A stretch of 64,000 nt of DNA. It comes from Cryptomeria japonica (Eukaryota; Streptophyta; Pinopsida; Cupressales; Cupressaceae). Position 1 is the first letter of the stretch. Every line of letters begins with the position of its first letter. Where the stretch lies: assembly GCF_030272615.1 (NCBI RefSeq), contig NC_081411.1, forward strand, positions 216,646,154 through 216,710,153, in the 5' to 3' direction. Both the position numbers and the translations under genes were made by a program. Shown piece by piece: positions 11,766 to 23,010 of this stretch. The notes under the pieces are model-generated. The model did not search any database. It was not told the origin of the DNA and saw only the letters and a program-made list of their open reading frames with translations.

Positions 11766-12945
11766 TGTTACTACTTATCAAGTTGCCATTAGTTTTATAT
11801 CCAAAGTCATTTTATATACTCTAGTCAGTTACTACTACCGAAATATTCAGTCAGTATGCATAGAGCAGTCGATAATAGAAGAAACTAGTCACAGAGCCCA
11901 GTATGCACTGAGCTGTCTACCGAGTATCATTCCATGTCTATCGAGCAGAAAAGATGACACACCGAGTTGATATACACCGAGTGAAACATGTTACCAGATT
12001 CATTGAACCTGGACATACATATGGAAACATGTTACAAGATCGAGGAACATAGAACCGTTATCACATTGGAAATTGCACTTAAAGATTGTGTATGATTTTG
12101 ATGTCATCTAACCAATGAAGTATTTTGCATGGTTATTCATTCAATAAAACATGTTTGTAAGATCGAAGCAATGAATGGATCACCGACATAAGAGATCTAT
12201 TTATATAGCATGAGTTAAGGATTAGATGTGTGTGTGTGCATGAGTATATGAAGCAAGACATGTGTGATACATGAGAAAGCACTAAGTGTTATGACTATTA
12301 CAGAGACACAGAGGTCACCGAGAAGGTTTTCAGAGAACAGTCAATGAACAAAGTAAATAGAAGGGTTTACCGAGTTACCATATGGGTTACCGAGGTATGC
12401 TATAAGCAAGGTAATCTTATTTGAGCACATAGAATCTGCTATAACATTTCAGATGTAAAGTTGTAGATATTTGTAATAATTTCATTGTAATATTTTGAGA
12501 TATAGAGAAACCTTTGACAAGGTAAAAGACTCTAATCAAGTCTATAAATTGTAAAGCCTCTAACCAGGTGTAGCATTTAGATTAAGTGTTGTAAAATCCT
12601 TTAGCAAGGTATATCTAACAGATCTTTATACTCCTAATAGGGTAAGCTAACAGAAATAGCTAAACATGTAGCTCTAACCGAGCATCCTTTATTATTGCAG
12701 TAGTGAAGTTGTGGGTGCCATCCCCACTGCAGTTTTTCTCTCTAACCAAGAGTTTCTGCGTAACCAAAATATAAGTGTTATGGAGTGAATCATGTATGAT
12801 TGTTATTCATTTGTTTTAGTTTTATGTTATGTTACAACACTTTTTGGTTTATGCATAATAGTAAAGATATTGTTGAAGAAATTTTTTGAAGTACTGATTC
12901 ACCCCTCCCCTCTCAGTACATTAGCTTTCCATATTGGGCCTAACA
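11766..12945 (+). mobile_element. Solo LTR S2 (1180 bp) in O's 5' LTR
   Basis: The sequence TGTTACTACTT...GGGCCTAACA has a perfect TSD TTTAG at 11761-11765 and 12946-12950. The empty site is present in O's 3' LTR near 40640. A C-rich/CTCTCAG motif near 12903-12916 gives the + orientation. It holds repeated accgag-type words and a ttatatag box near 12200. No other copy of this family occurs in the window. Confidence 0.92.
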
Positions 12946-13875
12946 TTTAGTTCCTACTTTGGCATATGGGGATCCACATTGAGTTAATTCATCTGGAATA
13001 TATGTTTTTGGGCTAACTAGTAATGTGCTACATGGCTTATCTACATGTTACCTTGTTTCCAACTTTTGTGGATGTGTTCTAGTGTGAGAATTATTTGATA
13101 CATATTATAAAGATGTGATTTGATGTTTTTAGGTGCTCTCTATCTCCTAGATTGGACAACCTTCACCATAATTATATTTTGGTGGCTAACTTGATAGGAC
13201 CTATGTTTGTCCCTTGTTCTAACTGATCTAAGTGATGCTTGTAATGAAGAGGATGGTGTATATAGAAGATCAAATCGATTTTGATGGTGTCGATGAGTGT
13301 GTGAATCAACGAATGTATTATTCTTACATGATCATGTCATTTGCATATTTTAGTGGTGCAAAGTTCAAGTAGAAGTGTGTGGTGATTTTTTTGAAGTTGG
13401 TCACTTGAGACAAAGATTCAAGGGTAGCTTCATACTTGGAGTTTGTTGGAGGAAATATTATTGAAGTCCTATTCATCTTGATTCATACATTCATGTACCT
13501 TACTTGAAGATAGTGAGTCTCCCCAAAAAATATTTAATCTTGCCATGAGGCAATGCATCTCAACCTACAAGTCCTTTGTATCTTGCTCTGGGGTAGTGCA
13601 CCTCAGCCTGCAAGTCCTTTAGGGAGAAACAAGATTCCTTGGCAGTGAGCCTAAAACAATATTGTAATCTCATTCATATATTGTGAATTGATTGTCACTG
13701 TGATTTTTCCTTGTTTGGGTTTTTTGTGTAAATTTGGTGTTCTCTTCTGCATGGTGTTTATTGTTTTATCTTTCATGGATACTAATAATATTAAGGTTAA
13801 GTTGGTATTTATTTGTGTAATTAAGTGTTTGATCCAAGCTGATTCACTCCCCTCTCAGTCCTGGGGTGTTTAACA

Positions 13876-13932
13876 ATTGTATGAAAGTCGAGTTCCTCTA
13901 GAAGAAGTTTAACTACTTGAGGAAAGTTTGAG
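13876..13932 (+). other. O degenerate primer binding site and leader
   Basis: After the LTR end TTAACA the sequence attgtatgaaagtc aligns with the family consensus ATTGGTATCAGAGC, with several changes. The 57-bp leader leads to the gag ATG at 13933. Confidence 0.6.
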
Positions 13933-14873
13933 ATGGCACAAGATGTATCTTACATGATAACCAAGTTTGATGACACAAACTACTCCTTTTGGAAGCTAAG
14001 GATGGAATCATATTTGAACTCTATGGGATTTGGAATCTAAAACTCTATTGTAGATGGTTATATTGCTCCTTCTACTCCTCCAACTACTCTGGATGACATC
14101 AGAATGCATGAGAACAATAGAAAAGAAAGGCATTCAATCATAAGTAGTTTGGTTGACTCATAACTCTTGAAGGTGATGAACTAAATGTCTTCTAAAGATG
14201 TTTGGGAGAAGCTTAGCAATATATAGGGAGATCAGAAAATAAAACACTTCAAGTTGCAAAACCTCAAAAGAAAATTTGAGAATCTAAGAATGTTAGAAGA
14301 GTAAAATATTGATTTCTATATACACAAAATAACAAAAGAGGTAAATAGAATCAAAGGTATTGGTGAAAAATTGGATGAAGATGAAGTAGTGAAGAAGATA
14401 CTTAGAACTCTTCCCAAATCCTATAGTTCCAAGGTGTATGCTATTAAGGAAAGTAGGGATGTAGACAAATATACAATGGATCAACTCTATGGTGTGATAT
14501 CTACCTTTGAGAGGAGAGAATTTGATTTAGATAACCCTAAGAAGGGAGCTACATTAAAAGCCAATAAGAAAGTGGAAGATGATGTTGTTTTTGATGATTA
14601 TCTTGACAATGCAGAAGAAAACTTGTGAGAAGATTGAAGAAAGACACCAAAAAAATACAAAGGTAAGTTACCATTTAAATGTTTCAATTATTAAAGAATT
14701 GGTCATTATGCATCTAAATGTACTTTCAAGGAAGATAGCAATAGAAGAGGAGATGATAGAAACAAAAAAAAAAAAAAAGACAGAAGAGAGAAGCCTAAAA
14801 GAAGTTTTTATTTAAAATAAAGTAAATACTCATTTGAAGAGGAGGAATGTGATGATTCAAATGATGAAACATT
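13933..14873 (+). pseudogene. O gag (broken)
   Basis: The start is ATG 13933 (MAQDVSYMITKFDDTNYSFW). The capsid-like region continues in one frame past several stops to a 60-residue open stretch from 14371. The zinc knuckle (CFNY*RIGHYASKC) begins at Cys codon 14680; its second Cys reads Tyr (TGT/TGC to TAT) and a stop follows. An A-run near 14765-14778 marks a frame change into the protease part. Gag is non-functional. Confidence 0.85.
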
Positions 14874-16240
14874 ATGGTTTTGAAAGTTGATAATATTGAT
14901 GAATGTAAGGAGTATGGTACTCTATATGGTGAAGAAAATAGTGAGACATCATTAATTGTGTGGATTTATCTTCATACAAAAGAACCAAATGCATGGGCGA
15001 TTGACAATGGGTGTTCTAATCACATGACTGGTGATACAAGAAATTTCATTAATCTTGAAAAGTGGAATTATGGATTAGTTAAGTTTGGTGGCAAAGAGGT
15101 TTCTTAGATTTGTGGCAAGGAAACCATAACCATTGATGGAAAGAACAAGATAAGGGATGTTCTCTGTGTTAAGGGACTGATACAATCTTATTAGTGCCAG
15201 TCAAATGTAAACAAAAGTATACAAGCTTAGATTTCATGATAATGGATGTGAAATCAAAAAAGGAAGCTTGGGAAGACTAATTGCAAAAGGTACAAGGACT
15301 AATAGAAATATATATCACCTAAAGGAAGCTAAAGAAGGAAATTTTCCAATATCTTAGAGCATTGAATGTTGGCTTTGGCATTAGTAAATGGAGCATATCA
15401 ATTTAGATAACATTGTGAAGATCAACTCTACACAAGCAGTAAGTGATATGCCCAAGATTATCAAGCCTACAAATGCACTCTGCAAGAAATGTTAGATTGT
15501 AAAATAGACAAAGACAAGATTTAAGAGTAAATATTATCCTACCATAAAACCCTTAGAGGTGATACATACTAATTTATGTGGACCTACCAAGATAAGAGGA
15601 CTAAATGGTGAAAGGTATTTTATGTTACTTGTTGATGAGTACTCTAGAATGATATGGGTTACTTTTCTAAGAGAAAATTTTGAAGCACTAGATATGTTAA
15701 AAGCTTTCAAGTCTATGGTTGAGAGTGAGATAGATGCTAAGATAAAATGCTTAAGGTTTGATAGAGGGGGTGAATTTACATCAAATGAGTGTAATAAGTT
15801 TTGTGAAGATCATGATATTAAGAGACATTTGTATGCTCCTAGGACCCCTAAATAGAGTGGAGTAGCAAAAAGGGAAAAATATAATAGTTCAAGAAATGGC
15901 TAGCAAAATGTTAAAGGATACTAATTTTCCTGATGTATATTGGAAAGAGGTTGTGCATATTGTTGTCTATATTCTTAATAGAGTGTAGGTGATAATCAAT
16001 AATCCTAAGACCCCTTATGAGCTATGGTATGGAATAATTGCTACTATCAAGTATTTTCAAAATCTTTAGAATCAAGTGTTACATCAAAAGAGATGAAGAA
16101 GAAATTAGAAAGTTTGACTCAAGAATCGATGAAGGAATCCTCCTTGGTTACTCAAGAAGAATTAAGGCTTATAGATGCTATAATAAGATACTCAAGAAGA
16201 TAGTTGAAAGAAAAAATTATAAAGTAAACGAAAACTAGAA
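14874..16240 (+). pseudogene. O protease and integrase (broken)
   Basis: The protease core reads WAIDNGCSNHMTGD where relatives have IDSGCSHHMTGD, so the catalytic DSG has become DNG. Integrase begins near 15550 with HTNLCGPTK (first catalytic Asp changed to Asn), keeps RFDRGGEFTS, and has GVAKREK instead of GVxERKN with a frame change there. The C-terminal segment CYIKRDEE...GYSRRIKAYRCYNK is at 16070-16190. Stops are frequent, often TAG at expected Gln codons, as in PK*SGV near 15853. Confidence 0.85.
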
Positions 16241-18015
16241 TTGGGCCATAAAAGAACCTAAGAATTACAGAATAGAAGGTGTTCCCTACACTATATATGA
16301 AAAAGATGAAGAGAAATAAGAAAAGGAATAAGAGAAGACCCCTAAGACTCTAGAAAGTAATTTTCAAAAGAACCATTTAAAAGATCAGATTACTGGTGAT
16401 AAATAAATGTGTGTATACTATAAGAAGACATGTGAAGGCTAGTGAACAAGTGAATCTTTGCCTTCTATTAAAGATAGAGCCCGAGAATTTTTTTGATGCT
16501 AGAAAGGATGAAGGATGGATGAAATATATAAAATAATAACTTTGATCAAATTGAGAATAATAAAAAATGGGAATGTGTTCCCAGACCTGCAGATAAAAAT
16601 TTCATTGAAACCAAGTGGATGTTCCAAAATAAATTGATTTAAGAAGGAGAAGTGACAAGGAACAAAGCTAAGTTGGTGTGTAAATTATATTCTCAAGTAT
16701 AAGGCATTCATTTTGAGGATAATTTTTCTCTAGTGGCTAGAATGGAGGCAATCAAAATGTTTCTTGCATTTATAGCTCACAAGGACTTTATGTTATATCA
16801 GATGGATGTCAAGTCAGCCTTCTTGAATGAAGATCTAGAATAAGTATATATAGAACAACCTGATGGATTTCAATTGGTAGATTTAGACATGTTGTGTAGA
16901 TTGAAAAAGGATTTATATGGTCTTAAGAAAGTCCCTAGAGCTTGGTATGCTAGGATGGAGAAGTACTTACTACAACAAAGCTTCAAGAAAGGTACAACAA
17001 ATAACAATCCTCATTTCAATATTGAGAATAACAAACTATTGATAGTTGTTGTATATGTTGATGATATTATCTTTAGTGTAGATGATGGTGTATGTAAGAG
17101 AATTGCAAAGGAAATGAAAAAATAATTTGAGATTTCAATGATTAGTGAGATATGTTTCTTTCTTCGACTTCAAGATTCTCAACTAGATGATGAAATCTTC
17201 ATTTATCAGGCAATATATATTAAGGAGATGTTGAAGAAGTTTAGTATGAAAAATTTTAAACCAGTGAGTACCCTCATGCCTATTGGTTGTCATTTGAGTA
17301 AGGATGATGAGTCTATGGGAAATTATGAAAATCTCTATAGATCTACGATTGGAGGACTATTATGTTTGACTACTTCCAGACTTGATATTATGTATGAAAT
17401 ATGTTTGGTTTCTAGATATCAAGCTAATCCTAAGAAATCTAATGATAGGGCTATTAAAAGGATATTCAGATATTTGAAAGGGACTCTAGATTATGGCATA
17501 TTGTACAAGAAGAGTGACAATTTTTCTTTTAAGGCTTAAATAGATGTTTATTGGGTTGGCTATGCTGATGACAAAAGAAGTACCAGTGGAAGTAAATTTT
17601 TCTTGGAAGATAGATTGGTTTCCCGATTCAATAAGAAGCAAGATTTAGTTTCTTTATCAACAATAGAGGTAGAGTACATTGCTACAATATCTTGCTACAC
17701 TCAGGTGATGTCAATGAATCAAACATTGAAAGATATTAATGTGATGTATGATGAGACCATTCCTATTATGTGTGACACTACAAGTACTATAAACATTTCA
17801 AATAATCTAGTGACGCATAAAATAACTTAACACATTTATATTTGACATCATTTTCTAAGAGAGAAAGATGTAGAAAAGGAAGTCAGATTGGAGTATGTAC
17901 CCACAAAAGATTAGATTATATGTATATATTCACTAAGGCACTTTCAAAGGATACTTTTGAGAATCTTAGGAAAAATTTAGGGGTTATTGATCCTCCTTCT
18001 AACTCTAGATGCATA
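16241..18015 (+). pseudogene. O reverse transcriptase and RNase H (broken)
   Basis: RT landmarks are WMFQNKLI near 16617, YQMDVKSAFLNEDLE near 16795, LYGLKKVPRAWYARM at 16912-16960 and VVYVDDIIF near 17047-17075, so YVDD is kept. RNase H follows from about 17540 with DDKRSTSGSKFFL and LSTIEVEYIATIS, and ends near TKALSKDTFENLRKNLGVI after one more frame change. Stops at 17123 and 17537 and further TAG/TAA codons interrupt it. Confidence 0.85.
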
Positions 18016-18409
18016 AGCTGGTGCATCTATCCAACAGTAGAAATTCAAAGGATATCCTTTGTTTCCTGGATTGATGTGGTTTCTTCTCTCAAGGGGAGAA
18101 GGTAGTTGGTTAGTTGTTGTTAAAAGGAAGGGAGAGATAATGTAGAATTAGGTGAATCCATGTTTCCTTTGTCCTTGATGTCAAATGGGGAGAGATATTA
18201 GATAGTTTCTATGCAATAGAGATATTGTTGAATGTTGATTTTTTGTAAAAGGGGGAAATATAGTGGATATTATTATATTGAAAGATTCTAGTGAAAGGCA
18301 GAGAGAATGAAAATATAGAAGGAGAGATAATTACATTATGTAAGCATTGATAAGTGTTGCCATCAATAACAAAGGAGGAGATAGTTGGCAATATGTGTTG
18401 TCATTGATG
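18016..18409 (+). other. O 3' non-coding region, repeated PPT-like blocks, PPT and stem
   Basis: Between pol and the 3' LTR are several purine blocks (aaggggagaagg near 18090, gaagggagagata near 18125, aaatggggagagata near 18186, aaaagggggaaata near 18250) before the true PPT aaaggaggagat at 18371-18382. Arm 18361-18372 (catcaataacaa) pairs with U3 bases 18398-18409 (ttgtcattgatg) over 11 of 12 positions, enclosing the PPT. Confidence 0.7.
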
Positions 18410-19170
18410 TCTGACAATATTTTTTTTCTTTGATTGTTAACAGTTGTTGTGTTGTCATTGATGATCTATGGTGATTGGTTGGATAGGGATTGTTGAAATT
18501 GTTCAAGAAGTGAGGATGAAGCTATATGTTTTCATTGATCATATGTCTTGTGTTTATCACTTGTGTATAAGAACATTGTTGAAATTTGTTATCATTTATA
18601 TAAAGTATATAGGGTTGATGATTGAAATTGCTTTATGCTATGGTTGTCCACCTCCTTGGTGTTTGATGTCCACACTAAGTTTAGTGACTAATGTCTACTC
18701 TTTGATGTATTGAAATATTATGAGGATTAGATGCTCTAAGATCAAGAATATTAAGATGAGGATTAGAAGCATGGAAATCTTTGTATTGATCTTGTGTATG
18801 CTATAGAATGGTTGTTATATCTCTTTTTTGTTCTTGATTGAGAAAATGATGTTTTTGGGACATTATGGTCTTGGAAGTTTGATGGAGTATGATGTTGCAG
18901 GAATGTATGTTAAACATAGGTTGGAATAATGCTTTGTATTACTACGCATTTGATGATTTGGTTTTGTGGATTTGAATATAATGTGTATGCACTCTATGGA
19001 AATTGCACTCTTATCCTTTTAGGTCATTGGTGTTGCAGCTGATGTGGTTGGTAATTGCAGTTTGTTGATAGTAATCAAGAAGGAAGACTGGGAGGGGGGG
19101 TGAATCAGTCTTCACCGGATCTCAGCAAACTAAACTTCAAAACATAAACTGATAAACTGCAGCAACAAAT

Positions 19171-20397
19171 TCTTAGACATCTCAGATAACCAGAGGACAA
19201 CTGAGAGGGGGGGTGAATCAATTGTCACCGGATTATAAAACTTTAATAATTTAAATCCTTATTATCAGAACACATAAACTCAATACCAAAATACATAAAC
19301 TAAATACCAGAATAACTGATATAACAATTAAACATAAACATAAATCATTGAACAGTTACCATCCATCCTGAACACATGACACCAAGATTTGTACGTGAAA
19401 AACTTGGTAAAGGGAAAAACCACGGTGGGAAGCCTACCCACAGTCAAATAATACTTCTACAGTATGTGATTACAATAATGAGGATCTTGCACATGCAGGA
19501 AGGCCAACAACCTATAGCACACTACTCATCACAAAAGGAGCCTCACTGACTACAAAACAAATCCAGACTACAATCTAGAAAGAAGAGTGAACTACAAAGA
19601 TAACATCTCCTATGCTTGTGTACAATTCCAATTAAACCCAATTCAATCACCTATGATCGACCAAAACCTTTGGATATGATTACAACATTGTTCGCACACA
19701 TATAATCCTATAACCATAATCCCATATGCCCATGATCTACAAAGAGATCTTACATCAAATATATACCAACCTGGGACCTAAACGATTAGTTTGGCCACCT
19801 AAAAGATAATACAATAAATTCATAACATAAACCCACAATCCAATGATCAACCAAGTTAGCTTAGGCCAAAAATAACATAAACCAATCATTACATCTTATT
19901 GGTAATGCATCAGGAACATCCTCCAACACGTTACATAAACTGGTCCATAACCTAGATAACACCGAACCCAAAATAGGTCACCATAAACCAAATCCAGCAC
20001 CACTGATCAATGGGAACATGAACAAGATAACCAACAACATCCTAGGAACCATCTAGAAGTTGCACCAACACCACTTATCATGTGCATCAAAAGATCTTCA
20101 ACAAAGCTCTGCCGGTAAAACCCTTACTGGTAACCAAAAGGCTTACTAGAATACATGATAGTATCTAAGTCATCAAATCCCAAACCAACTGATCGTGATA
20201 CACATTTGAATAGCATGAATGATAGATCTAGGTCAATTCCACAAACCAAAGCATACTAGAGCATACCGGATCAATATCATAATCCAACCACTCTATCGGA
20301 ACCAACCGGAAACAGGTAAACAACCAAAACAATCGGTGTTGCCATCAATGACAAAACATCAATGCAACATATAATCAATTCCTCCAAATTGCCAACA
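19171..20397 (-). repeat. 3' LTR of B
   Basis: On the plus strand it runs from TCTTAGACA (TG changed to TC) to TTGCCAACA. Relative to the other copy it has 20 extra bases at 19180-19199 just after the first nine, ending with a repeat of GACA. Otherwise it matches 25006-26247. Confidence 0.93.
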
Positions 20398-20426
20398 ATC
20401 TCCCCCTTTGTCATTGATGGCAACAC
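20336..20426 (-). other. B polypurine tract within a perfect 20-bp inverted repeat
   Basis: The minus-strand PPT is AAAGGGGGAGAT (20398-20409), next to the LTR start TGTTGGC. gtgttgccatcaatgacaaa at 20336-20355 is the exact reverse complement of 20407-20426. In the RNA this would form a 20-bp stem enclosing the PPT and the first 42 bases of U3. Extra PPT-like blocks occur at about 20466 and 20546-20590 (plus-strand ctccccct and ctctccct). Confidence 0.85.
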
Positions 20427-20764
20427 TAGATGTGAAAAAATTCCAAGTGCCAAGAAATGCCAAACAAGTCTCCCCCTATGGAAGACAACTAACAATCACC
20501 CACAAAATGATATAGCAATGAAGCTCTCAACCAAACTCCCCTAATGAATATATCTCTCCCTTATGTTTTTCACAAGAATAACTCTCTCCCTTTGACATCA
20601 ATGCCAAATATCTGACATAAATATCAAAGAAAAGTCATAAATCATCTGATTCTTATAGCTGACTACTACCCCTGAGTAGTAGCACCACCACATCAATCCG
20701 AAATGAGTAATAGCTCTGATAATGCATACTGGACTGATGTCAATCAACATCACTCAGGTCTCTA

Positions 20765-22250
20765 CTAGAGGGGAAAAAACCTCCAATCGGTCTCTGAAGT
20801 ACTCAAATTATTCTTTAGGAAAAGGTTTAGTTTAGTGTTCACATAAACCGGTCTTACTTCATTTGCTTCCACCTTCTCCAAAAAGTTATACTTGATAGAT
20901 ATGTGCTTTGTTTTAGAATGAAATACCAGATTCTTTGACATATCAATAGTAGTAGAGTTATAATAGTGAATAACTACTAGTTCATTACAATCCACCTTTA
21001 TATCCTTCAACATTTGCTTCATCCATAGAACTTGTGTACAGTTAGTAGCAGTAGTAACATACTCAACTTCAGTAGTAGATAAAGATGTACATGACTTCTT
21101 TTTGCTGATCCATGAAACAAGTTTCTTTCCAAGAAAGAAAGCTCTATCGGATGTTCTCTTCTGGTCATCAACATCTCCACCCCAATCTACATCTGTATAT
21201 GCACATAATGTAAAGTCATCAGCTTTAGGATACCACAAACCATATTCAGTTGTTCCCTCAAATACCTAAAAAATCTTTTTCAACACACTCTCATTATTTT
21301 CTCTAGGATCACTCTGATATCTTGATACAATACAAACTGCATTCATTATATCGAGTCAAGTTTGAGTTAGATATAACAAACCTCCAATCATATATTTGTA
21401 TCTTATAGGATTTACAGGTGCAGATGCATCTTTCTTTGTCAATTTCTCACTTGTAGCCATCAGAGTACCAACCGGTTTAGAATTTTCCAACCCAAATTTC
21501 TTCAGTAGCTCTCTAGCATACTTAGTTTGATAGATGAAAATACCTTTATCAGTTTGAGTAATCTGTAAACCTAAGAAAAATTGCATCTCCCCGATCATAG
21601 ACATCTCAAATTCATTATTCATATTGTTAGAGAATTCCATACACAACTTATCTTCACCTCCAAAATGATATCATCAACAAAGACTTCAATAATCAACATA
21701 TCATCATCAGTGATCTTATAATAAAAATTACTGTCAACATTACCTTTAGTGAAATCAAGCTTCAAAAGATATTTATCGAGCCTTGCATACCAAGCTCTAG
21801 GGGTTTGTTTCAATCCATATAAAGCTTTCTTTAACATGCAAACCATGTTTTTGTCATCTGAAAGTGAAAATCCATCAGGTTGCTCAATATAAACTTCCTC
21901 TTCAAGATCTCCATTCAAAAATGCACACTTAACATCCATTTGATAAACCTTGTAGTTCTTATGTGCACCATAAGCAAGAAATAATCTCACAACTTCAATC
22001 CTAGTTACCAGTGCAAATGTTTCACCAAAATTAATTCATTCCTTCTGAGAATATCCTTTACAAACCAATCTAGCTTTATTCCTCACAACTTGTCCATCTT
22101 CATTCAATTTATTCATAAAAACCCATTTAGTTCCAATAACATTCTTATTTTTACGTCAGGGAACTAAAGTCCATGTGTTATTCTTTTCTATCTCATCTAA
22201 TTCTTCTTCCATAACTTTCATCCAACATTCATCTTTACAAACTTCAATTA
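20765..22250 (-). pseudogene. B reverse transcriptase and RNase H (broken)
   Basis: RT runs from about 22235 through YQMDVKCAFLNGDLEEE, LYGLKQTPRAWYARL and EVFVDDII (FVDD kept, near 21660-21675). A frameshift follows directly, then [18 protein letters not shown]. RNase H shows TDVDWGGDVDDQKRTS, SLSTTEVEYVTTA and HYYNSTTIDMS. Near the C terminus 27 bases that would encode EQIADIFTK are missing between short ACTAAA repeats, shifting the end out of frame to a stop at 20765. The non-coding stretch 20427-20764 follows. Confidence 0.88.
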
Positions 22251-23010
22251 CTAATGTCAGTTCAATTTGAGAAAGTAAACATACCTCATTAGCTGCCAAC
22301 CTTCTTCTTGTCATCACTCCTTTATTTTTGTCTCTAATGATCTGATCTTCTGAATGATTCAACCTTACATACCTAGGAGTCTTCTGATCTTTTGTTCCTC
22401 TGTCTTGATCTTCAGTTATTGTTGAATTTTCTGATACTGCTGGAGTAACCAGTTCAACATTTTGTTCTGGTGTAGGTGCTACCGGTTCAGTTATGATCAT
22501 TTCCACTACCGGTTCTCGCTCATAAGTTTTGATTTGACTTCTATTCTGCTCATCCACCTTGACATTTGTGATCTCCACAATGCAATCAAAATTCACATGA
22601 CACAACCTCTTATGTCATAGCCAACTCTCATCAATTTTTGCAATCAAACATGTCTTCTCACCAAAGTTCAAATGAAAGATATTACCCTTAGTTTGTGTAC
22701 CGATTGTAATCTCCAATCCAGATCTGTTGATAATCTTGTATTTTCCATCCTTGAACTATAACTGAAATCCCTTATCCACCAACTGTCCTACACTCAAAAT
22801 ATTATGCCTTAAACCTTCAACATAATAAATATTATCAGTGTTATTTTTACTATCCAATGATATTGTTCCTCTTCCCTTGATCATGCATGCTTTGTCATCT
22901 CCAAATCTAACCAGACCACCATTAAATTCTTGCAAAGATAAGAACTTCCTTGTATCTCCAGTCATATGATGTGAACATCCACTGTCAATTACCCATTCAT
23001 CATTGTCTTC
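22251..23010 (-). pseudogene. B protease and pre-integrase joined to the pre-RT linker; integrase core absent
   Basis: The MTGDTRKFLSLQEFNGG segment (22965 downward) and GQLVDKGFQL mark the protease/pre-integrase region. The reading CHVNFDCIVEI (22605-22573) then runs straight into TNVKVDEQNRSQ, which in C lies after the integrase (VESANVKIDEQ at 33486-33520). About 0.8 kb encoding the entire D,D,E core is lost. The linker continues in frame to LNHSEDQII and VCLLSQIEL. Confidence 0.88.

Larger units (their letters stand above)
3291..13875 (+). repeat. 5' LTR of O, interrupted by X1 and S2
   Basis: LTR sequence occupies 3291-3969, 11302-11765 and 12951-13875. The empty site for S2 is visible in the 3' LTR near 40640. 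The last 35 bases carry the C-rich/CTCTCAG motif (around 13848-13862) before the TTAACA terminus. Divergence from the 3' LTR is high, with many transitions and small indels. Confidence 0.88.
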
